Origin: an uncultured Collinsella sp.
GTDB taxonomy: Bacteria > Actinomycetota > Coriobacteriia > Coriobacteriales > Coriobacteriaceae
Length of the DNA: 7,982 bases
NCBI GenBank assembly: GCA_900752015.1
Contig: CAADTZ010000067.1
Location: 1 to 7,982 of the forward strand
Reading direction: 5' to 3'
The notes under the pieces were generated by a model. That model ran no database searches, had not been told where the DNA came from, and worked only from the letters and a program-made list of their open reading frames with translations. Shown in pieces: positions 1 through 4,775 of this stretch. Positions within the stretch are counted from its first letter, which is position 1. The number at the start of each line of letters is the position of its first letter. The position numbers and the translations under genes are program-made.

Positions 1-457
1 CGATATCCATGTCGATCGGTGTTCGTGTGCGCTTGAGCGAAGCCGCGATGTGGGGGTCGCCGCCGCAGAATTCGTCCAGGCGCGTGTAGAGCGAGCGGGG
101 GAGGAAGCACTGCCCATCTGCGAAGATATCGAAGGTCACATCGTGGCCGGCGGCGATGCGATGGATGCGATGGGCAATGCCGCAATCGAGCGGACGGCTC
201 AAGATGCACGTGGCGCGCGAGGCGTCGGTGGGCACATCGTCGTCGAGCTGCCATACGCTGGCGCCATTGGCGCAGACGGCATAGTGCACGGCGGGATGGG
301 CGAGGATGGGCTCAAAGATGCCCGACAGCGGACGTCCCGTGCAGGGCACAAATTCAATCCCGCGGCGCGCAAGGTCGTCGAGCATCGCCCAGGTGGCATC
401 GCTCATCTGCTTATCGCTCGTCAGCAGCGTTCCATCCATATCGGAAAAAACAATCAT
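1..457 (-). CDS. Cof-type HAD-superfamily hydrolase, N-terminal part (runs off the left edge)
   Basis: The first 152 codons of a haloacid-dehalogenase phosphatase, cut by the window edge, so no stop is seen. The protein begins MIVFSDMDGTLL: D6 and D8 form HAD motif I (DxDGT), the aspartate nucleophile and acid/base. T40 in PCTGRP is motif II. The following residues (NGASVW near 64-69, then an alpha/beta stretch) fit the start of a C2-type cap, as in Cof/YidA-like sugar-phosphate or nucleotide phosphatases, which are usually about 260-280 aa. The substrate cannot be read from the sequence. The ATG at 455-457 is preceded on the minus strand by AAAGGA about ten bases upstream. It lies downstream of citrate synthase on the same strand but is separated from it by a strong terminator, so it is probably a separate unit or is fed by read-through. 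Cytoplasmic. Family assignment is firm, function is not. Confidence 0.88.
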   Translation of the reverse strand, partial: MIVFSDMDGTLLTSDKQMSDATWAMLDDLARRGIEFVPCTGRPLSGIFEPILAHPAVHYAVCANGASVWQLDDDVPTDASRATCILSRPLDCGIAHRIHRIAAGHDVTFDIFADGQCFLPRSLYTRLDEFCGGDPHIAASLKRTRTPIDMDI

Positions 458-481
458 TTGATGCAGTCCTTTCTGCTGGCA

Positions 482-522
482 TAAAAAGCGTGGCCGAGGG
501 CGGTGATGCCCTGGCCACGCTT
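482..522 (-). terminator. Intrinsic terminator of the ACT/citrate synthase unit
   Basis: A perfect 10-bp inverted repeat, AAGCGTGGCC (486-495) and GGCCACGCTT (513-522), is continued inward by AGGGC/GCCCT with one bulged base, leaving a six-base loop at 502-507. Read on the minus strand, the stem is followed at once by a run of five T (483-487) and then AT. It lies 22 bases past the citrate synthase stop. It is a textbook Rho-independent terminator and sits just before the HAD gene's ribosome binding site. Confidence 0.9.
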
Positions 523-544
523 GAGTTCTATAACGGTCCGCGTC

Positions 545-1963
545 CTAGCGGTCGGCGAGCGGCTTGTACTCCAGCGGATCAATAACCGGGCGATACGCGG
601 GACGGATGATGCGGTGCGCGCAGAAGAGCTCTTCCATGCGGTGCGCCGACCAGCCGGCCATGCGGGCGACGGCGAACAGCGGCGTAAAGAGCGTCTCGGG
701 CACGCCGAGCATCTTGTAGATAAAGCCCGTGTACAGGTCGATGTTGGCGCAGATGGGCTTGGTCATGCCGTGGTCGCGCATCACCTGCGGTGCCAGGCGC
801 TCGATGCGCTCGATCAGAGCGAATTCCTCACCCAGATCTTTCTTGGCGGCAAGCGTGCGCGCGTAACGGCGGCACACCTCGGCACGCGGGTCGCTCAGCG
901 TGTAGACGGCGTGGCCCATACCGTAGATGAGACCCGTGCCGTCGAAGGCCTGCTTGTCGAGAATCTTGCCCAGGTAGGCTGCGACCTCGTCCTCGTCCTC
1001 CCAATTGGAGACATGCGCACGGATGTCCTCGTGCATGGACACGACCTTGGCGTTGGCGCCGCCGTGGCGCGGGCCCTTGAGCGAGCCGATAGCCGCGGCG
1101 TAGGCGGAATACGGGTCGGTGGCCGAGGAGGACAGCACGCGGCAGGCAAACGTGGAGTTGTTGCCGCCGCCGTGCTCGGCATGCAGCATGAGCATCACGT
1201 CGAGCAGCATGGCCTCGTCGCGGGTGAATGCCATGCCGCCGCGCAGCACCTGCAGGATGGTCTCGGCGGTGGAGAGGCCGGGTGTGGGGTGCGGTACATG
1301 AACCTCGGAGCCGCGGCGCTTGGCGACCGAGGCCATATGCGCGAAGGCGGCGATGCGGGGGAGACGGGCGAGCATGGAGATGGCGACGTCGATTTCGTGC
1401 TCGGGTGTAATGGCGTCGGGCTCGGCGTCGAAGGCGTAGAGCAGCAGCACGGCGCGCTGAAGCACATTCATGATGCTCGACGACACCGTGGTCATGGGGA
1501 ACTCGCGGACGTATTCGTCGCTCAGGTGCCTAAAAGCACCCAGACGTTCGCAAAAACCGTCAAGCTCTTCCTTGGTGGGCAGAGAGCCCGTAATGAGCAG
1601 ATAGGCGACCTCTTCGTAGCCGTAGCGATCCTCGGCCTGGGCGTTGTTGACCAGATCCTCGATGCTGTAGCCACGAAGCGTGAGTTTGCCCTGATCGGGC
1701 ACGACCTTACCGTCGACCTTGTTGTAGCCGTGCACGTCCGAGATGCGGGTAAGACCCGCGACCACGCCCGAGCCGTCGGCATTGCGCAGGCCGCGCTTGA
1801 CGTTGTGCTCTACGAACAAGCCCTCGTCGTACGGGGCGGTCGGCAGGCCGTGGTAGAGGTTTTCGCTTTCGGGCGAAATCTGACGGCTCGCCTCGTAATC
1901 CAGAACCAGGCGGCTCAGGTGATCGTCGAAGCGGTAGTAGATTTTCTTGGCGTCGTAGGCCAT
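545..1963 (-). CDS. gltA: Citrate synthase (citrate/2-methylcitrate synthase family)
   Basis: A complete 472-residue cytoplasmic enzyme that condenses oxaloacetate with acetyl-CoA to make citrate, the entry step of the TCA cycle or of its partial 2-oxoglutarate/glutamate branch. The catalytic triad is visible: H264 in HAEHGGGNNSTF, H300 in GPRHGGAN and D409 in ANIDLYTG. Other family signatures are the small-domain GMGHAVY..SDPRA (348-361) and the N-terminal LTRIS..HGY / LRGYSIEDL (71-104). It is longer than E. coli GltA (about 427 aa), with roughly 50 additional N-terminal residues. The ATG at 1961-1963 has AGGAG about seven bases upstream. It lies 77 bp after the ACT-domain gene on the same strand, probably co-transcribed, and ends at the terminator at 482-522. 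A 2-methylcitrate preference cannot be excluded from sequence. The symbol is by function. Confidence 0.95.
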   Translation of the reverse strand: MAYDAKKIYYRFDDHLSRLVLDYEASRQISPESENLYHGLPTAPYDEGLFVEHNVKRGLRNADGSGVVAGLTRISDVHGYNKVDGKVVPDQGKLTLRGYSIEDLVNNAQAEDRYGYEEVAYLLITGSLPTKEELDGFCERLGAFRHLSDEYVREFPMTTVSSSIMNVLQRAVLLLYAFDAEPDAITPEHEIDVAISMLARLPRIAAFAHMASVAKRRGSEVHVPHPTPGLSTAETILQVLRGGMAFTRDEAMLLDVMLMLHAEHGGGNNSTFACRVLSSSATDPYSAYAAAIGSLKGPRHGGANAKVVSMHEDIRAHVSNWEDEDEVAAYLGKILDKQAFDGTGLIYGMGHAVYTLSDPRAEVCRRYARTLAAKKDLGEEFALIERIERLAPQVMRDHGMTKPICANIDLYTGFIYKMLGVPETLFTPLFAVARMAGWSAHRMEELFCAHRIIRPAYRPVIDPLEYKPLADR

Positions 1964-2015
1964 GCGCGCTCCTCTCCGGTCCGCTTTGGGGCGGCGCGCT
2001 TGGACGATATGACGT

Positions 2016-2036
2016 CAAGCTGCCCCGAGCGGCTTG
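2016..2036 (-). other. Small hairpin between the ACT gene and citrate synthase
   Basis: CAAGC at 2016-2020 and GCTTG at 2032-2036 pair. After one mismatch, GC/GC extends the stem to a five-base loop. It begins five bases after the ACT-gene stop on the minus strand. No T tract follows, so it is not a convincing terminator. A processing or mRNA-stability element is possible, and chance is also possible in GC-rich DNA. Confidence 0.3.
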
Positions 2037-2040
2037 TTCG

Positions 2041-2328
2041 CTACAGGCGGTACATAAAGTTAAAGACGTCCTCGCGCTGGATGGACACGTTGACGCCCGA
2101 AAGCTCGCCTGCCTCGGCCAGGGCCTTCTGCAGCTCGGCGAAGTCGAGCTTGGACTCGGCGGTGTCGGCCAGCATGGTCATGGTGAAGATGTCCTCGATA
2201 ATGGACTGCGTGATGTCGCGGATGTCGACGTTGGCCTCGCCCAGAACACGGGTGACGCCGGCGACGATACCGGGGCGGTTCTTGCCAAGGACGGTGATGA
2301 CGATGCGGGAGGACGAGATCTCGGCCAT
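2041..2328 (-). CDS. ACT domain-containing protein, UPF0237 type
   Basis: A 95-residue single-domain protein. The opening RIVITVLGKNRPGIVAGV (8-25) is the classic ACT start: beta strand, then a G.(D/N)RPGI turn. ANVDIRDITQ (32-41), IEDIFTMTML (44-53) and VNVSIQRED (79-87) supply the remaining strands and helices of the beta-alpha-beta-beta-alpha-beta fold. Free-standing ACT proteins of this size (family about 90 aa) bind small ligands, often amino acids, and act as regulatory modules. The ligand here is unknown. The ATG at 2326-2328 has AAAGGG six bases upstream. It is first in an apparent two-gene unit with citrate synthase, which hints at a link to amino-acid or carbon sensing but proves nothing. 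The family usually neighbours a UPF0210 gene, which is not seen here. Confidence 0.9.
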   Translation of the reverse strand: MAEISSSRIVITVLGKNRPGIVAGVTRVLGEANVDIRDITQSIIEDIFTMTMLADTAESKLDFAELQKALAEAGELSGVNVSIQREDVFNFMYRL

Positions 2329-2374
2329 GGGAAACCCTTTCGCGTGTTGGCGGCGCGCGGCGGCGCTCCGCTAC

Positions 2375-2397
2375 GGTACAGTGTTCATCATTGTACC
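2375..2397 (-). promoter_or_regulatory. Candidate promoter/operator of the ACT-citrate synthase unit
   Basis: An inverted repeat, GGTACA (2375-2380) and TGTACC (2392-2397), with an 11-base spacer that partly continues the symmetry (TG/CA), lies 47 bases upstream of the ACT start. On the minus strand its upstream arm overlaps TACAAT (2390-2395), a good -10 hexamer. No convincing -35 hexamer is found 16-18 bases further up. A repressor-type operator over the -10 is plausible but not shown. Confidence 0.35.
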
Positions 2398-2523
2398 TGT
2401 CTGGCGCAAAAAAGGCGCGCTCGCTGCGGCGTTACATGCCTGCAACATGAGCGTAAGGGGGAAGGCCGTACGGGGAAGAGCCGTCTGGCGCGTGTCCGGC
2501 TCGTGTTGGGTTGATTTCCGATC

Positions 2524-2571
2524 TCAGCCGAACACATTGAGCGGACAGGCCGTTCCCGCAGTCAGCCGAAC
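2524..2571. repeat. 10-bp direct repeat TCAGCCGAAC
   Basis: TCAGCCGAAC occurs at 2524-2533 and again at 2562-2571, 38 bases apart. The second copy also forms the left arm of a hairpin with CGGCTGA at 2580-2586. Purpose unknown. Confidence 0.5.
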
Positions 2572-2665
2572 GCCTCCGACGGCTGATTCCGAACTGGAAG
2601 CGGAGGGCATCCCCGCCCTTCGGTAGGGGATACCGCTCCGCGGCGCATGCCGCGGGCGGCGCCCC
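2562..2665. repeat. Cluster of GC-rich inverted repeats (stem-loop array)
   Basis: Consecutive dyads are visible. TCAGCCG (2562-2568) pairs with CGGCTGA (2580-2586). CGGAG..ATCCCC (2601-2614) pairs with GGGGAT..CTCCG (2626-2640), with a small internal loop and an 11-base loop. CCGCGGC (2638-2644) pairs with GCCGCGG (2649-2655) around GCAT. GGGC (2654-2657) pairs with GCCC (2661-2664). The second and third share bases 2638-2640, so they are mutually exclusive or stacked. None is followed by a T tract on either strand. The array could be a REP-like element, a structured RNA, or recombination-site DNA. Confidence 0.5.
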
Positions 2666-2723
2666 TATCGGACCACCGTGACCTCAGTTGGGATGGGCCC
2701 AGCACTGCCGCGTACTCGGTGAG

Positions 2724-3449
2724 CTAGAGCCAACTGTTCGTCTTCACGTCGCGTATGGCGATATTTCGGTCGTCCGGCTCGGTGATGCCGTAGCCGAACG
2801 CCTGGAGCGTCTCGATGGACTCCTGGATCCTCTGTTGGAACATGGGACCCGGATCGACCCTCGGCCCGAGGTGCCCGCGCCAAAGGCACGGCGTGGCGCG
2901 CAGCATGTTATGGATTTTGGAGATGGGCTCGATGTCGGCGTAGACGTTGAGCGTCGCCATGGCGTCCTTGTGGCCGAGGATCGATTGGAGCGCCTTGATA
3001 TCGCCGCCTTGGCGGATCCACTGCGTTGCGAACGTGTGGCGAAGGCCGTGGAACGTGATCAGCTCGTCGTTGGTGCCCATGAGGCCGTTGGTCTCCGAGA
3101 ACGTCTTGAACGCCCTGCGGATATAGCTTGTCGTCGCGAAGGTCGCGCCCGGCTCCGACAGGATGTAGCAGTCCCCGATCTCGACCGCCCCGGTAAGGCC
3201 GCGCAAGCGCAGCTTTTCGCAGTCGATCTCGTGGGTCTCCTTCAGGAAGGGGAGTAGGCCGACCGGGTCGATGGGGATACCCCTGGCGTCATGGGTCTTG
3301 GTGTCCTTGATGAACGAACCCATTCCCTTCGCGTACGCCACCGAGTGCCTGATCGAGATCAGGCCCGTCTCGAAATCCACATCGCACCACCGAAGGCCGC
3401 AGACCTCGCCGATTCGCATCCCCGTGTGCAGGGCGAGTACGACCGCCCT
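2724..3449 (-). pseudogene. Tyrosine recombinase/phage-type integrase, N-terminally truncated (catalytic domain only)
   Basis: The open frame below the HTH stop encodes the catalytic half of a site-specific tyrosine recombinase. The box I arginine is in LHTGMRIGE. The beta-hairpin lysine is in IKDTKTHDARGIPI. HxxR is in HGLRHTF, the second histidine is in LGHKD, and the nucleophilic tyrosine is in LNVYAD, so all catalytic positions are present. Taking the internal ATG at 3417-3419 as residue 1, these are R2, K41, H124, R127, H150 and Y160. The SAM-like core-binding and arm-binding domains that make up the first 150-200 residues of such integrases are absent. The frame opens directly after the TAG that ends the neighbouring HTH gene, with no start codon and ribosome site placed to give a working enzyme. 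Normal members are about 350-400 aa. I infer an inactivated integrase left by a deletion. Weak translation from 3419 would still lack target binding. Confidence 0.8.
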
Positions 3450-3701
3450 CTAATCCTCGGCGGACCAATCGAGTCCGAACTCCTTTCGGGCATCCTCTTC
3501 GCTCATGACTTCGAGAAGGTCTCCGGGTTGGCAACGAAGGGCGAGGCATAGCTGCTCGAGTGTGTTGAAGCGAATGCCGCGAATATGCCCTTTTTTAATA
3601 CGGGACAGGTTCACGGGCGTGGTTCCAATCCTTTCGGCAAGTTCGTTCGAGGAAATCTTTCGCTCGGCCATGATCTTGTCGAGGCGAACAATTACGGGCA
3701 T
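3450..3701 (-). CDS. Small Xre/YozG-type helix-turn-helix transcriptional regulator
   Basis: An 83-residue cytoplasmic DNA-binding protein. MPVIVRLDKIMAERKISSNE leads into a Cro/CI-type HTH at about 17-38 (LAERIGTTPVNLSRIKKG), followed by IRFNTLEQLCLALRCQPGDLL (43-63), the typical end of the YozG/HTH_26 subgroup. No ligand-binding or protease domain is attached. The ATG at 3699-3701 follows TAAGGA, in which the stop codon of the upstream DUF2975 gene overlaps the ribosome site with a nine-base gap, so the two are probably translationally coupled. The DUF2975 plus YozG-type HTH pair is a common gene pair. Its role here is inferred as repressor of its own operon and perhaps of the divergent bacteriocin operon. 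Its TAG stop (3450-3452) is directly continued, in frame, by the truncated integrase. Confidence 0.88.
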   Translation of the reverse strand: MPVIVRLDKIMAERKISSNELAERIGTTPVNLSRIKKGHIRGIRFNTLEQLCLALRCQPGDLLEVMSEEDARKEFGLDWSAED

Positions 3702-3710
3702 GGCGTTTCC

Positions 3711-4223
3711 TTACGCAATCTCGTCGGAGTCGAGGTACAGCTCTCGGGCGTACAAGAAGAGCTGGGAAAGCATGAACAGGACGATGCCGAGAACCAGAGA
3801 GGTCCAATCGAATGATGAAGCGATCTCTTGGGCGCCGACGGCCCCCTCGCCGCCAAACATCGAAACGGAGGTTTTGAGTGAGCCGGCGTAGAGGCTGGTG
3901 GCAGCTTGAACAACGAAGAGAATGCCGAGCACCTTCAAGCATGTCGCAGACCCTTTCTTGAAGGGGTCTCCGCTCTTGATCGTCCACACGAGAACGGCGC
4001 TGAGGATGGTCGTAGCGATACCGATGACGGCAGGGACCAATGTCGAGATCGCAAGGGCTGGATACGCGGGGGAGTCTGCAATTACAGGGTTGTCGAGCAC
4101 TTCGATTGCTGGCTTTAAGGAGAACGCCACTTGTGCGATGGCGGTGGCGCAAAGGGTCGCAGAGGCTATCGCACATGCGATGCGGAAGGAATGAAGCCGG
4201 GGAGTGCGATTGTCGGAACTCAT
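3711..4223 (-). CDS. DUF2975-type four-helix membrane protein
   Basis: 170 residues with four predicted membrane segments at about 13-33, 55-81, 94-115 and 140-160. GDPFKKGSATCLKVLG (85-100) between helices 2 and 3, and the C-terminal YARELYLDSDEIA (158-170), match the conserved features I know for DUF2975: a G.PF loop and an E..(S)DEI tail. The family has no established biochemical function. It is nearly always encoded beside a small YozG-like HTH protein, as here, so a membrane partner controlling the regulator is a reasonable inference. The ATG at 4221-4223 has GGAGG nine bases upstream. It is the first gene of the minus-strand unit, divergent from the bacteriocin-like operon. An immunity role against the neighbouring peptide is an alternative that gene order alone cannot exclude. 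Confidence 0.8.
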   Translation of the reverse strand: MSSDNRTPRLHSFRIACAIASATLCATAIAQVAFSLKPAIEVLDNPVIADSPAYPALAISTLVPAVIGIATTILSAVLVWTIKSGDPFKKGSATCLKVLGILFVVQAATSLYAGSLKTSVSMFGGEGAVGAQEIASSFDWTSLVLGIVLFMLSQLFLYARELYLDSDEIA

Positions 4224-4225
4224 AA

Positions 4226-4257
4226 TAACCTCCGAAGAATTTAAAAAACTCAGGTTA
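4226..4257 (-). promoter_or_regulatory. Possible ribosome-site-masking stem in the DUF2975 leader
   Basis: In the minus-strand transcript, TAACCT (from 4252-4257) can pair with AGGTTA (from 4226-4231), which contains part of the GGAGG ribosome site of the DUF2975 gene. The loop is 20 bases and the stem only six base pairs, so this is weak evidence for translational control. Confidence 0.2.
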
Positions 4258-4260
4258 CTT

Positions 4261-4279
4261 TTTAACAGTTTATGTTAAA
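4261..4279. promoter_or_regulatory. Candidate operator, TTTAACA-N5-TGTTAAA
   Basis: A perfect 7-bp inverted repeat with a five-base spacer. It is centred on the candidate -10 of the minus-strand promoter (4267-4272), abuts TTGACT on the plus strand and overlaps the alternative plus -10. A 19-bp AT-rich dyad at this spot fits a dimeric Xre-type repressor such as the HTH protein encoded at 3450-3701. Binding is inferred. A second, looser AT dyad (TTAAAAA 4241-4247 and TTTTTAA 4259-4265) lies beside it. Confidence 0.45.
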
Positions 4280-4343
4280 TTGACTTTGCCGGCAAGTAAT
4301 CACAGCATGCTGCAACCGAAACCCCTCTAGATTGGAGAGGATT

Positions 4344-4709
4344 ATGTTCAGTACTGTTCAGTCGTGTAAGCTCTTGGTTTTCCTCGGCCTCGCTCTTTGC
4401 CTGTTGCTGCCGGGAGCCCCCGCTTTTGCGGATACCCCGATGCCTCCTTCCCAGGAGAGCAGCCAGTGTGCCCTCGTTGAGCCCCTCGGGTATACGGACG
4501 ACGTCGTCGATACCTACTGGAGCTACAACTGTCCTCGCGGCGTAAGCGGGCACAGCATCTCGATGTTCAACATCTCTTACAAGACGATCTCCTACCGAAA
4601 TGGCTATCGCCGATCCGCGCATCATAGGGAATCCCGCCTCGCTGCAATGTGCTCCTGTGGTGTTCTTGGCACAACTGATAAATGGCAATTTGTCTATAGC
4701 ACCTACTAG
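4344..4709 (+). CDS. Secreted lactococcin 972-like peptide, candidate bacteriocin
   Basis: 121 residues from the ATG at 4344, chosen because GGAGAGG (4334-4340) is correctly spaced for it; an in-frame TTG at 4332 has no ribosome site. Residues 1-29 form a Sec-type signal peptide: short K9-containing start, hydrophobic LLVFLGLALCLLL, and AFA before the predicted cut at 29/30. The 92-residue mature part ends in an aromatic, Gly- and Arg-rich region: YWSYN (58-62), YKTISYRNGYRRSAHH (79-94), LAAMCSCGV (99-107), FVYSTY. This order resembles lactococcin 972 family proteins (W.YG near the start, H/S-rich NG turn, AG..A segment, C-terminal aromatic). That family includes a secreted bacteriocin that blocks septum formation through lipid II. 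Resemblance is partial. Unlike lactococcin 972, the mature part has four cysteines (42, 63, 103, 105), probably paired after export. The permease-plus-ATPase genes that follow are the usual family context. Another secreted toxin or signal peptide is possible. Confidence 0.65.
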   Translation: MFSTVQSCKLLVFLGLALCLLLPGAPAFADTPMPPSQESSQCALVEPLGYTDDVVDTYWSYNCPRGVSGHSISMFNISYKTISYRNGYRRSAHHRESRLAAMCSCGVLGTTDKWQFVYSTY

Positions 4710-4719
4710 ATGCGAGGAA

Positions 4720-4749
4720 GGGCCGAGCATTTTGTTCGGCCCCTCTGTT
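4720..4749 (+). terminator. Intercistronic hairpin, partial terminator/attenuator
   Basis: GGGCCGA (4720-4726) pairs perfectly with TCGGCCC (4736-4742). A G-T wobble plus CA/TG extend it to ten pairs around a three-base loop. The following CCTCTGTTCC is only a weak U tract. It starts 11 bases after the peptide's stop. It would let some transcripts end after the bacteriocin gene and protect their 3' ends, giving more peptide than transporter. It also argues that the permease does not start upstream of it. Confidence 0.6.
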
Positions 4750-4775
4750 CCGACTGGATGAGGTTAAGGTTGGCG

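Larger units (their letters stand above)
2398..2723. other. Gene-free junction between housekeeping and accessory DNA
   Basis: I see no supportable gene here. Long frames on both strands are GC-driven and lack family motifs, and no tRNA cloverleaf was recognised. The stretch holds a direct repeat and several stem-loops (described separately) between about 2524 and 2665, then about 60 bases with nothing notable before the integrase stop. Its place beside an integrase remnant makes it the natural place to look for an old attachment site, but no duplicated core can be identified inside the window. Confidence 0.6.
4224..4343. promoter_or_regulatory. Divergent control region between the DUF2975/HTH unit and the bacteriocin-like operon
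   Basis: A 120-bp region, strikingly AT-rich over 4235-4280. Minus-strand promoter candidate: TTGCCG (CGGCAA at 4290-4295 on plus) 17 bases from TAAACT (AGTTTA at 4267-4272 on plus). Plus-strand candidates: TTGACT at 4280-4285 as a -35, with only a poor -10 (CAGCAT, 4303-4308) at 17 bases; or an extended -10, TGT-TAAATT, at 4273-4281 without a clear -35. Three dyads lie inside: 4261-4279, and perfect 10-bp palindromes TTGCCGGCAA (4286-4295) and CAGCATGCTG (4303-4312). The bacteriocin ribosome site GGAGAGG is at 4334-4340. Confidence 0.5.

Noticed and set aside
50..484. A 144-codon plus-strand frame
   Set aside because: It is antisense to the HAD hydrolase, whose DxDGT and TGRP motifs are clear on the minus strand, and it spans the terminator.
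503..2626. A 707-codon open frame on the plus strand
   Set aside because: It runs antisense through the whole citrate synthase and ACT genes. Its translation is low-complexity, rich in G, A, V, R, H and D, with no family motif. This is typical of the shadow frame of a high-GC gene.
2398..2723. A tRNA gene serving as integration site
   Set aside because: I looked for a cloverleaf and a TPsiC-type arm next to the integrase and found none on either strand. The hairpins present do not fit tRNA arms.
2688..3257. A 189-codon plus-strand frame
   Set aside because: It is antisense to the integrase catalytic domain, where all catalytic residues are readable on the minus strand.
4275..4730. A 151-codon minus-strand frame across the peptide gene
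   Set aside because: It covers the divergent promoter region and opposes the peptide gene, which has a signal peptide and a good ribosome site. The frame itself shows no domain.
4710..4775. Upstream extension of the permease (starts at 4710 or 4758)
   Set aside because: Neither ATG has a ribosome site and the first sits before the intercistronic hairpin. AAGG is correctly spaced only for 4776.
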